NCBI RefSeq assembly: GCF_014529535.1
Contig: NW_023503313.1
Location: 3,246,800 to 3,310,799, forward strand
Direction of reading: 5' to 3'
Length of the DNA: 64,000 nucleotides
Source of the DNA: Bradysia coprophila
Taxonomy: Eukaryota; Arthropoda; Insecta; Diptera; Sciaridae
Of this stretch, positions 23,475 to 35,000 are shown one piece after another. The position numbers and the translations under genes were made by a program. How positions within the stretch are numbered: the stretch's first letter is position 1; every line of letters starts with the position of its first letter. Under the pieces are notes generated by a model. The model worked only from the letters and a program-made list of their open reading frames with translations. It made no database searches and was not told the DNA's origin.

Positions 23475-24711
23475 GATGAGGCGACATAACTACACGGTCA
23501 ATATCGTCAGGAACGATATTATAGTTTTTTAGACGATAGTATCGTCCAAAAAACGATAGTATCGTCCAAAAAAATTTCATCCAGGACGATAATATCGTCT
23601 AAAATTATAAATTTTAAAATATTTTCAGGACGATATTATCGTTTTCTTGACGATATTATCGTTTAAAAAAACGATAATATTGTTTTTAAACGATAATATC
23701 GTTTTTTTGGACGATACTATCGTTTTTTTGATGATACTATCGTCTAAAAAACGATATTATCGTTCAAAAGACGATAATATCGTTTTTTTGACGATAATAT
23801 CGTCCTGGATGAAAATATCCGCTGGACGATATTATCGTTATTTTCTTTTTCTGAACAAATTTATCGTTATTTTGGACGATATTATCGTCCTGTGCGATAA
23901 TTTTTGCTACGATAATATCGTTTTTAATTAATTTATTTTTTTAAATTTGAGACGATAGTATCGTCCAGGACGATAATATCGTTTTTAATTTATTTAAAAT
24001 AAAAGTTCTAGACGATAATATCGTCCTGGGCGATATTATCGTTCTGGATGGTTGTTGAAGACGAAACACAAAATCTTGTAGATAAACACCTTTTTATAGA
24101 CGGCAAATATATATTAAAAATTAGTTCATTTGGTTCCGTAAATTTAAATTTTATATAGATAAATTACACAGACTAATTATGAGACGATGCGAGAAAAAAA
24201 AATTAACTCCTAAGTTCCGACACCGTTCCGGCGCCCGGCTCGCATTGCGGCCCTCCGCTTCGCTCCGGGGCAATGGGCCGGATCGCTCGGCGTGTTAAAA
24301 CGCTTTTTATGTACAATCAAAGTTTGTATTCATTTCGTAAAAAGATGAATTATTTAGGGACGAACTAAACGCCTCTTTTAAACACTGATGTGTAGGTGAT
24401 TTCCTCTGACAATTGTTTTTCGATATTTTGGAAGAGAATTCGGTTCTTGCTGCACCTCTGAGTAAAATTGAGTCCTGGACAATATTACCACCCAAAACTA
24501 AACGATAATATCGTCCTGGGCGATATTATCGATTTTGAGACGATACTATCGTCCAAAAAACGATATTATCGTTTTTTTTGGACGATACTATCGTCTAAAA
24601 ACGATATTATCGTTTTTTAGACGATAGTATCGTTTTTTAGACGATAGTATCGTCCAAAAAAACGATAATATCGTTCCTGACGATATTGACGGTGTGGAAA
24701 TGTCCCGCCAC
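23475..24711. mobile_element. Non-autonomous TIR element B, dense ACGATAWTATCGT palindrome arrays
   Basis: The direct repeat CTGAAAACAG (23465-23474 and 24712-24721) flanks the element, giving a 9-10 bp target duplication. Terminal repeats GATGAGGCGACATAACTACA and, from the right end, GTGGCGGGACATTTCCACAC lead into a shared CGTCAATATCGTCAGGAACG. Two arrays (about 23507-24050 and 24500-24690) consist almost wholly of short palindromes of the form ACGATAATATCGT or ACGATAGTATCGT separated by A/T spacers. The centre (about 24060-24490) is ordinary sequence with a GC-rich hairpin. Open frames here are by-products of the repeat. Confidence 0.75.
24216..24298. repeat. GC-rich hairpin island inside element B
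   Basis: A sharply GC-rich stretch in AT-rich surroundings. It folds on itself: CATTGCGGCCCTCCG, a CTTCG turn, then CTCCGGGGCAATG. Its composition is unlike anything else in the window. Its role is unknown. Confidence 0.6.
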
Positions 24712-25771
24712 CTGAAAACAGTTGCAGAAGAGTTGTACATGTACATACAAAATGTGGTATTAACGTTGAAAAAATATCTTCTTTCAATAAATTTAGTAGA
24801 TTCTATATTCGACAGAAGAGAACAGTTTTACTAATCCTAATTGATCCGTACAGTACAATTGACGTAAGAATACACTGACAAGAGATTTTATAAAATAATT
24901 AAAAGAATTTCGAGAACGATCGTCGGAGACACAATCCGTGTGTCCACAATGGCCTCCCTTCAATTTTTCTCGGATTATTTTGGCTTTTATTGAGAAAAAA
25001 AAATTAGTAAAATTCGTCGCAAGACAACAAAAAAATGATTAGAACCGTTTCACCTATATTATAACACCAGGATAGTAGAAATGTAAAGAGTCACTATAAC
25101 ATTACGTATAATGGTGGAACAAATCGAAAATTGGAAACAGGCCAAACTACTGAAAATTTACCTCCTTTTAACTATCTAATGAAATAGCCTATTTCTAGTT
25201 ATATCGCCAAGACTTAAGGTGGTTTGGGGCCTTACAGCTGGAACAGCATCTGGAACGGTACTACAGCAGTCGTTTATTATCGTCTACTATTCTTTTACCA
25301 TATCAATAGAAAAACGCTGTACCTGTGTCCTACAATTGAATTGAAAGACGAATCCAACGAGCTATCACTAATTAAAATCGGAGACCGCTTGTTCCCAAAG
25401 GTAATAAAATCACCTGACGTTTTGGCGATATGACTCTTAATCATGGGCGCTCGTTGTCGTAGATAGTACATTACTTAACAATGGGGCAAATGATGGAAAT
25501 GGTATTTTATTCAAAAACTTGAGGTAATGTTTTGGCTCCGTGTAGTAAAGTTAACTTTACCTCACGTTTTTGATTTTTTTAAATAACTTCTTCAGCTTGG
25601 CCGCCAAGCTGCTTGGGAAGTAATACAATAATATAAAGTATTGACTTCGGTGTAGATCGCATGCTTCTCAACAATAATCTTTTTTATCGAGTAACTTACT
25701 TACTAAAATACATGTTTAAATATTCAATTCATAGACAACCATTCATTTTTATCTTTATTGAATTCAAGTAA

Positions 25772-26038
25772 TTATATCTTTGATAATAACACCGATTTTC
25801 GGTTTTCTGATTCCGATGGCTTACCAATTTTATTTAGGACCGTTGATACATTCATCAACCATTTATTCTCAATCCCATGTGAGCGCGTGCAGCCTTTGGG
25901 ACAGTTGCAACAGAATATGTTGCAATCGTTTGTACCACAGCAACCATCACCACAAACGCCACAGCATTCGGCGTTTATTTCAAAAATGCAGAGCAGCGCC
26001 AACGACACCAAAAAGACGATAATTGTAAATTTGCTCAT
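25772..26038 (-). CDS. Putative secreted cysteine-rich peptide, 88 aa
   Basis: The frame starts MSKFTIIVFLVSLALLCIFE, a textbook signal peptide (basic N-region, long hydrophobic core). A compact module with ten cysteines follows within about 29 residues (ECCGVCGDGCCGTNDCNIFC, then CNCPKGC) and ends at Cys-Thr-Arg. The rest of the frame is unremarkable and may be intronic read-through, because a plausible donor (TTGGTAAGCC) lies inside it. An upstream in-frame ATG (26062) gives a poorer signal peptide, so 26038 is preferred. Dense CC and CxC pairs suggest a disulfide-rich or metal-binding secreted peptide. I do not recognise a named family; defensive peptide, venom-like or metallothionein-like roles are only guesses. 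Confidence 0.6.
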   Translation of the reverse strand: MSKFTIIVFLVSLALLCIFEINAECCGVCGDGCCGTNDCNIFCCNCPKGCTRSHGIENKWLMNVSTVLNKIGKPSESENRKSVLLSKI

Positions 26039-26730
26039 CTTTGTGGAATGTAAAGTAAGCAATCTGGTGGAAAAAATCTGGAAGCAAAACTGAATATATC
26101 GTTCGAAATATCCTAACTACGAGCAAAATCTTATTTAGCTCTGGTTGTTAATTTGCCAACACCGTACCGTTACCTGTTAATATTTTTCAATTTTTGCTCG
26201 ATCAATTTAAATTTTCTAATAATTCTGAGCGTAAGACATCTCTATTTAAATCGTCAATAAATATTTGCATTTTATAATCAAATTGCATTTTTTTTTGGAT
26301 TTTGCATACTAAATTTTTAACATTCATTCGACCATTCATTACTCAACAATGCAAGGTTAGCATTATACAAGAAAAATTGCGCACATTTTTACGAAAAAAC
26401 TTAAGCCGACTTTACAACGAAGAATTTATTTGTTTATAAATTGAAAATTTCGCCTCCCCAATATAATATGTCTACCTAATGATTTTTATAGCCAACTAAT
26501 TCACGTCGTAAGTGCGGTCGAAATTCAAAATGGAAAGTGCGGAGGTCTTTTTAACGTAGCGTCATTTTCATACAGTGAAGCGTTGAAATGTATTTTTTGG
26601 TTCACTTTTTCATCAAATCGTTCACTTAAAATTCAAATTTTAGGCACACTTACGGCGTGAATTTGTTAAATTCATTCTTGGTGCTTGCCTTTTTCTCGCT
26701 TGGTGCTCGCTCTGGTTCGAAATGTTTTTT

Positions 26731-27680
26731 AGTCCCGTACGAAGTACAAAGGGGCTCATAGGATTACGATGCCGTCTGTAATTGATGGAATTCGAAGCAG
26801 ACGGTAAGGACAAAGTGTTTGTCAATGTTCATAGATAACGAATCCGCAATAAAAATTTTGTCTTGAGTAAATCAAATCCGATTTCAAAAATTCTTTTTTT
26901 CCCTGAAAGGCAGTCTAAATAGTGAGTCTAAGTTCGAAGATGGGCATGTTCGGGTCGGCCCTTCGTTAGTTAGGGCCGCCAGTGTTTTGTGGTCTTTTGG
27001 TGATATCTACGGCATTTAAACGATGGAAATGTAAATGAAACGACACAAGATAGGTATTGACAGTACCAATCGAGGAAAAAAAACTTATCGAAATCGGGTG
27101 ACTGAACCGTGCGTTAGGGCGGTTAGGGCCCTAGAAGTGACATATTACTCGGCCCTATATGTATTTTGCATATAATTCGCGTAAATTTCATCCGTTTTTC
27201 CTAATTTTTGTTTTATTTGGAAGGTAATCGACCACCGAATAGAATGTTGTTGAAAAAATGTTAACTTTGGGTCCTTTGACTAAGGCCGCAACTCGGCCCT
27301 AAGTGTATTTTGCCCATAACTGTGAAATTCATCCGATTTTCCTAATTTTTGTTTTATTTGAACACCGAATAGAATGTTGTTCACAAAATTTTAAATTTAG
27401 CTCTTTGGCCCAATGTGTAATTTATACTCAATTTTAAATTTGTGTTACATTAGTAAGGAAGGTGACCTTCCGAAGGTCGTACTGGGCTTCGTAATTGCGC
27501 TATGCGCAATTTTTAAGACATATAAATTTCATAATGATTTTACTTTAACTATGTTTGCAAGAGCAATTGGCTTACGGTCAAAGCAGGGCGACAGACGCAC
27601 TAGGGTCACGTAGACAATAGATGTACGGGTTCGTATGGGGTTCAGTCGCAGCAAACGTTCTGACTGTTATGATGCTCGTT
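26731..27680. repeat. Dispersed repeat, copy 1 (about 0.95 kb)
   Basis: Starts AGTCCCGTACGAAGTACAAA and GGGGC, then AGGATTACGATGCCGT. It ends near CAGTCGCAGCAAACGTTC and ATGATGCTCG. The same blocks recur in the same order and orientation at 37891-38700. No open frame persists in either copy and no terminal repeats were recognised, so it is an unclassified interspersed repeat. Confidence 0.85.
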
Positions 27681-27833
27681 TTTTTTACTAATCCATAACT
27701 CGGTATTAAATTCACTTAAGTGAAAAGTCACGTTTTCGAGTGTTTATTAATTGAACTCGTCTACGCCTCGGATTAACAAAATTCACAACTATATTTTCAT
27801 CTTTTTAGTAATGTAAAATACGGAATATTTCTA

Positions 27834-27972
27834 CAGTGATGTCAGTGAAATTTAGAAGGGTGTGGGTGCACGTGTGTGGTAGTAGTAAAACCATATAGAG
27901 ACGTATGAATTTTCTTTGGATGAATGAATCAGCTGAAGAAAATTCATGTCTGAATTTCACTGACGTTTCCTG
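27834..27972. repeat. Hairpin element, diverged relative of 41577-41753
   Basis: The ends CAGTGATGTCAGTGAAATT and, inverted, CAGGAAACGTCAGTGAAATT form terminal repeats. The interior motif GTGCACGTG...TAGTAAAACCATATAGAGACG resembles GTGCACGTGCATAATAGTGG then TAAAACCGTATAAGGACG in the element at 41577. Confidence 0.55.
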
Positions 27973-28252
27973 TCAGAATTGTATGGAAGTTTAAAGAATT
28001 AAATTCTTGAAATAGGCTATGGTATACAGGCTCAAGAAGTAATGTGTAGCGAGAAGGTCATGGTCTAAGAAGTCGTCTAGTAAATATCTAATCTATTCAA
28101 ATATTAGTAAAGCAATAGTCGTTTTATCAGACAACCACAATAATCTGTTCAGTGGATCGGTTGTTAGTGATCGATGGATAGATTGATATGATAAGAAAAC
28201 TATATAACAATTGTGCTAGGCTGGACTCAGCGTGAAAAGAACTAAATCTTAA

Positions 28253-28565
28253 GAGGCACCACCACTTGGCTAAAATTGTAGCCTACACATGTGTGCCCCG
28301 TATTTCATTGATGATATCTTTTCATCAGAATCCTTTTCGAAAAATGTACGACCGCAATTCCGACCACAAAACAAATGTGCTCACTTTTCTGTGAGCTGAT
28401 CAAACGACTACAACCAAATGTATTTTCTGTTGAAAGCTAACACATTCGTGGTCGGAATTGCGGTCGTACATTTTTGAAAAAGGATTCTGATGGAAAGATA
28501 TCATCAAAAATGAAATATGAGGCACACAAATGTATGCTACCATTTTAGCTAGGTACCGGTGTCTC
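28253..28565. mobile_element. MITE flanked by TTAA
   Basis: Long imperfect terminal repeats (GAGGCACCACC...TTGGCTAAAAT on the left, GAGACACCGG...TAGCTAAAAT read from the right) enclose a near-palindromic interior sharing GGTCGGAATTGCGGTCGTAC on both arms. TTAA occurs immediately outside each end (28249-28252 and 28566-28569), the target duplication of piggyBac-like and some Kolobok elements. About 313 bp; non-coding. Confidence 0.75.
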
Positions 28566-29011
28566 TTAACCGACGAGCTAATTATCTTTCGATTTGGCTA
28601 CATATATAATGAAGCTGAGAATACGCCTCGTCAGATTCTTCCTCTGTTCCTATTCGAAAGACTCCTCTGCACCGGGTATCTGTGAAGTCATCACACAATC
28701 AGGCGTACGGTTCCAAGTGAGATAAAGAATTGTATAAAAACATAGTTTCGGTTCAGTCACAAATTATTTTTTTATTTTGATATGGAATCCAAATTTTAGT
28801 TTAAAATTCATTTAAAATGTACAACTTAAATTACTAAAACGGGAAAGTCATTTTGTACTGTCACAGTAAAATTATCATTGAAATTATACATCCTGAACGT
28901 GTAAATTCTCAATGATTAGAGTTTCCTTTTCCTTCTTCATTCTATTGCATTCATTTCTCCAAACATGACTTCGCCTCGTATACACAGTATACGAAGAGCT
29001 TAATGATTGGA

Positions 29012-32000
29012 TTAATCGGCCGCATTTTGGCTATCTCGTTCATCTTGTGGATTTTGATCGGGTCCCTCATTTTGATCACCATCACTTCGGCGATAATCAT
29101 CTACATCCATACCTTCGCCACTTTCAACTCCTTGTCCTCGTTCGCCACCTGGATCGACAACAGCCTCATCTATGTTCATAGCTTCTGTGCTGTGTACGCT
29201 CGGGTCTGAATCGACTCGGTTCTCGTCTATGTTCGGATTCGGATCACGAACCAAAGCAAAGCGATCGGTCACATTACCCGCTATGAATGTTAAAACAGCT
29301 TTCAGTGTCTTTTCATCGCAGACCTAAGTGAACAGACAATTAGATTAGATTCAATTTTCCACAGAATACCCAAACATTTTACCTCCATTATTTCGTCAAG
29401 TATGATTGGAGATTCGGTAAATTGTTGGACAAAATAGACATAAATGAATATTGAAATGATGTCGTCTATATCTGGGACATGAATGTCACCATTTCTACCG
29501 TACAAGTGTATTCGGCGTATAAGTGCCTGAGAGAGGGAAAGAAAATAATTTTTCACTGAGTCACCATTATCCGTGAGTCATCTAATGATTTAGACGCTTA
29601 CCGTAGAACTGATACTGTCATATGGAACATTTATTCGCCCACAATGAACTTCATAATCTGCATTATTCATTACGGATGCAACAGCGGTCGTGACTCTAGC
29701 GCAAAGGTCCGCTAATGTTTCGCTGATAGTATAATCATAGCGCGACAAAAGAGTTCCAGTCATGTTATTCATATTCGACGTAATTGATCGATTTTTTTCG
29801 TATGATGCGAGAATTTGTTGACATCTCTTCAATCCAGCTGATGAACCCTTTGGATAGTACAGCTGCGACACGTGACGATCGATCTGACCAAAAATCTGAA
29901 ATAAAAATGGAATGAAATTTCCGGTACGGTGAAGTGTAGCGACTTGTACATCATACATTTTGAAAAGATAAGTTGTTGTTTTTACGATACCGGGCGGGTA
30001 TTTTTTGACGCAGTGCGAACCGTCTAAAATAACAACTACAGAGTGTAAAGTCTATACTGGATATCGTTGAAAGTCGTTTCGACAGAGCGTCATTGGGTTC
30101 GACGAACAACTGCATGTATGATTGGTGCCACATCTCATGAACATTAATTAAACCACGTTTGATATCAAGCTGTCGGTTACGTAAAAAACGAATGAAGTCG
30201 CACAGTATTTCATCTGGGTTCCTATAAATATCAGAAAATAGGTTTCGAATTGGGGCATTATGAGGGACTGTAAGTTAGTGTTACAAATGGCACAATAAAT
30301 CTAATAGGATACTAATAAACGACCGATAAATTAATTCAAAACTACCGATAAAAAATAATAAATGACCGATAAATTTGCATTAGAGACACCTTCAATGACG
30401 GGCATGATTTCAATGTTTTTATGTGATTATATTCTATGTGATATTTTTATACTTTTTGTAATTTTTAATATGGGCAATAAAAAAAAACCGATAAATACGG
30501 TACCGATAGAAAATAATAAATGATCGATAGACAAATTCACAAGTACCGATGAAAATATTCAAAACTACCGATAACTTTTTACCGATAAAAAGTACTAAAG
30601 TACCAATAAACTGGTCGTTTATCGATCATTTATCTTTTACTATCGGTAGTTTATTACTTTCTATCGGTAGTTAATTATTTTCTATCTATCGTTCATTACG
30701 TTTTATCGGAACCAACCTTGGAACACCTCACTCATGTCGAAAATAACCCAAATCCATCAAAAAATCCGATGGAAGTTAGGAAGTTTCAGAGGAATCATCT
30801 GTCGTCCCAAAGTTTAGGAACCAACCTTGGAACACCTCACTTATGTCGAAAATATCGCAAATCCATAAAAAAATCCGATGGAAGTTAGGAAGTGCCAGAG
30901 GAATCAGCTGTCATCCCAAAATTTAGGAACCAACCTTGGAACACCTCTATCACCCAAAAACGCTTGCGTACCCCCATTTTTCCACAGTTTTCCGATCGAA
31001 AAAGAAAATTTACCATAAACTGCCGATAGAAAAAATAAAAGTACTAATAGAAAATAATGAATGATCGATAGAACGTAATAAACTACCGATAGAAAATAAT
31101 GAACTACCGATAGAAAGTAATAAACTACCGATAGAAAATGATAAATGATCGATAAAACGACCAGTTTATCGGTACTTTAGGACTTTTTATCGGTAAAAAG
31201 TTATCGGTAGTTTTGAATATTTGTATCGGTACTTGTGAATTTCGCTATCGGTAATTTATTATTTTTTATCGGTAGCGAGTTTATCGGTCATTTATTATCA
31301 GGCCCGTAGCTAGAAACCATTTCTCAGACATCCCAGACGGGGCTCAACGATGGTAAAAAACTTTTAGTATGGGGAAAATTAAAAAAAACCGGTTTTTTGG
31401 AAATTCCAGAGGGGGCTTAGCCCCCACTAGCCCCCCCGTAGCTACGGGCCTGTTTATTATTTTTTATCGGTAGTTTTGAATTAATTTATCGGTCAAATAT
31501 AATATCCCAATCTAATATAGACTGAGAGACCACATGCTTATCAGTCCCCACGGCAATGCTTGTAGCATGAACATAGAAAATATTCGGAGGCTGTAGGCGC
31601 TGTGTTTCTTTTATACGGGATAGATGACTTCTTTTCGTTGTATGAGGTAAAGCATGCGGCACAAACAATCCCAAGCTTTAGCTTTTATCACTCGCACCCC
31701 CTACACACTTCGACAAAAAAACATATGCGAATAGAGTGAATAGTGTCACTGGAGCCTCCAAATTTGACACTTGTCAATTTAGTGTTCATGCTAGTAGTAG
31801 TGCTGTGTAGTCCCGCATAAGGTCACGATTTGAAACGCATGACATATTGCTGCATTATCCGATACGACAAACTTTTGTTCTACGATTTTTGGGCTCTAAC
31901 AGCTGTCCGTAACATCGTAGAAAATCCAGATCTTCTCCAAATTTTTCGTGTGAAGTCAAATTTTCGACACGTGAACGAAATTGCATTCGTCACTTAGCTC

Positions 32001-35000
32001 AAATGCATTCATTTTGGCACCAATTTGCACTTTCTACGATGTGTGATGATATGTTATATGCACACTCGCTCGAATGCCCAAGTCGTAGAACAAAATGTTT
32101 TTCGTTTCGTCTTATGCGACAAGTTGGGATAGGTTACAAAGCGGAGGTAACAGAGGTAAAATAGAAATTAAATTTACGGAATGGCGAACGTTGCGGACAG
32201 ATTCATCTCGAATAACTCAATTTCCAATGTGTCTAAATGCCGTTGGGACAGTGTTTCAACGAATTGAGAATCGTCGCAGCCAGCTGTATGCTAATCAAAT
32301 GTAAAATAAAAATATTAATTTCAAAATACATCCAAACCGTGAAAAAGCCATCGGCTAACCTGCAATGAAAGCAATTGACCATGGATTGTCATTCGACTTG
32401 CGCTTCTATGTGTCAGGCCTTTGATAGCCTGTTCCTGATTAGCAATATTATGCTCTTCGAAGTTTAGCCGCAGACGGTTCATCCTGAAAGCGAAAAACTC
32501 AATCTCACATCGAAACTAGCAATTTAAACATACAGCTCCGAGCACAACGATGATTCAGCATTATAGTACATGTTCAACACTCTCTGCAAATCATGTGCAT
32601 CGCGAATGAATTTATCGCCAAAGCGCTTTGCATCGAGTAAATAGGAGCCAATATTTCCGTAACTGTTTTTGATTTGACGTAGCAGTCGAAACAGATATTT
32701 TGATTCGGTTACGAATGCTTTTCCGTTGTCAGCTAGAGCCATTCGTTTCGTGGCCAAATTTAACAGATTCGAATTTTTCTCAGTTAATTTCTTGTCGCAG
32801 GTTATTCGACAATTTGACAGTAAATTCGTCAGCGTATCGTTGTATCCGAATTCTCTTTGAATATTCGTCAACAGTCGTGGTCGTTCTGGTCCAATCTGCA
32901 CAGAAATGAAACATTTTGCTTGTTCAGTAGCTTACAATATGCACTTAAAATTACCCCGGCTGGTGCTTCTCCAGGTGCGATATTTTCGTATGCAGCGAAA
33001 GTGAACGTTGTTTTACAACTCTCATCGTTCGGTTCTTCAATTGACTCCATAAAATCGATAGCCTGGTCCGCTGTGTTAGAAAATTGAACATTCGACAACG
33101 GCGCTAAATAGGACTGAAATTTGAATACATTAAAGCGACCGCCAAACAGTTCCACTTTCGTATAACAGTGCACTAACCTCCAAATGATTAAATAAATGCT
33201 CACTGCGTCTACTGTTGAGACTGGAAACATGGTCGAAGATGAATTTTGGCTTTAATGGAGCTTCAGCATTATTGGCAATGGAATGAACCGAGCCAGCGAT
33301 CCCTTTCTGTTGAAAAATTGGATCACAGAGTTTTGAGACTGATAGGTGTGCATAGCAATATACCATGACAGAGTAAAGTTAACCAGGCTGTTACGCTGAT
33401 TTACACCTGAATAATCTAGTAGCCCAATATTTTTTGCGAACAAAATTTTTCAATTTATGTCAGTGTTCATTTGAGTTCATTTTCATACAGTATGTTAGGT
33501 CCCTTATTTGACGTTTCGGAAATGAACCGCTCCTGCCTGGTTTATTTTACTCTGCCGTGAATATACGATTTTTGCACTCATTGTTTTTAGGGTAATACTT
33601 GTCGTCTTGTTGGATATTAATAATAAGCTCGGACTCTCCACAACCAGCTTCCTTAACACCCATTTGACCAATTTGTTGTACCATTATAATTACAACCTCT
33701 ACCGATTACAACTAAAATCAGTTCTCGAGCGCTGACTCCGTAGCCTATTCAGTCCTGACTCCAGAATGGTACGGTCGAAAAGTGTAGTCAAATTTTATTT
33801 AAACTCCATTCAAACGCACTGTGTTTATGGACCTGGACCATCCACAAAACGCGTGTGTCAATTAATGGGTCGGGTGTCTGACAAAAGCGGATGCTTCATT
33901 CATTTACGAAATTTTCTCAATACACCACACGCAGGAGCCTGATTGGTTTAAGCTTCGTGACTTTCCGTATCTTACATTTCGGTAAGCCCAAGTCTAAGGA
34001 ATATAAAAGTTACTGTGGATCATCCACAGTGGATGGAACTAGGGAATGAAACTGCTTAGTACTAGCAATGCGAGCGGTTGTGGAATAGGATTGAGTGTGT
34101 AAGATTCGATAGCTTAAACCCTGTTAATGTCAATGTTTCACCTTACATACCGAAATATTTGCGATTTCAAGCATCGGATTGTTCAAAACTTCACATAGAA
34201 CTTCGGAGAAATCGTTCAACGACAACATGACATTTTCGAAAATGTACGACTTAAGTTCCAAAAATCTGCAAAAACGAATTGCTATAAATTACACGTTTGA
34301 TTGGTCTACCATAAAAATATGTTGTTACAGTGTCGTCTTTATGGTGGTTGGATCATATAATCTCATATCTTGGTAAAGGTTTCTGATTGTCATTTCAGTG
34401 TCACTTAAGTTTTGACGAACTTCCTCAGCAGCAGCTGTTAGAATACGTTCTTTATGCGTTAGCTCGTCATGAAACTGTGTCTCCTCAATTATGATCATGT
34501 TCCCCTTTTCTGCCTCCCATGCGTCAGCCGTCGGGAAATCTTCTTTGTATTTTGAAACAATGTTGATGTTAGCCTGGTAAAAATCCAGCTGCTCTGCATC
34601 GTGTCGCTCTAATTTTTTGGACATTGCAATCGCTCTCAAGATACGTTCCCAACCGTGTGGAACAAGAGTTTCGTCGGCATAAACCTCATATTCACAATCA
34701 ATTTCTTCGAATACACAGCAGCCATATAAATCGCGTTGATTGGCCGCGATATTGAACTGCAACGAAGTCAAGAAAAAATTGACGAGAGTATCGCGGAAAT
34801 GGAATTCATCCATTGGAGTTGCTGGAATGATGTTCTTGACCTGGAAATGTTAGAATCATAGTTGATGGTAAATATTGAAGTATTGTCTTGCAGACATTAT
34901 TTAGTCAGCTAAACGCTAAATTGAATCTGTTAGATGGGTTTCACAGCTGTTTTAGATTTGTATACCCCGACCCTCACACTGTTCCCACATCAAATTGTCC

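Larger units (their letters stand above)
22995..25771. other. Intergenic stretch dominated by element B
   Basis: Between the transporter and the cysteine-rich peptide gene. Apart from the mobile element at 23475-24711, no coding exon is supported. A frame at 25224-25433 has no splice context or recognisable product. Confidence 0.45.
26039..29011. other. Repeat-rich intergenic region
   Basis: No gene is supported between the cysteine-rich peptide and the large minus-strand gene. It holds copy 1 of a long dispersed repeat (26731-27680), a diverged relative of the 5596 hairpin (about 27700-27830), a hairpin element (27834-27972) and a TTAA-flanked MITE (28253-28565). Confidence 0.5.
30307..31508. 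mobile_element. Non-autonomous TIR element C with ACCGATA/TATCGGT arrays
   Basis: Lies in the intron between exons 13 and 14 of the large minus-strand gene. It is flanked by the 9-bp direct repeat AATCTAATA (30298-30306 and 31509-31517). The ends GGATACTAATAAACGACCG and, inverted, GGGATATTATATTTGACCG continue into a perfect inverted repeat (30321-30362 against 31453-31494) starting GACCGATAAATTAATTCAAA. Both halves are packed with ACCGATAGAAAATAATGAA-type units and their complements. The centre contains a 109-bp tandem repeat (30708-30947). The right half is interrupted by a hAT-type MITE (31299-31452). Confidence 0.78.

Noticed and set aside
23647-23931. Plus-strand frame of about 94 residues with repeated DNIVFL
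   Set aside because: A translation of the ACGATAWTATCGT repeats in element B, not a gene.
25758-26093. Plus-strand frames over the cysteine-rich peptide
   Set aside because: Shadows of the minus-strand gene; no signal peptide, domain or splice context.
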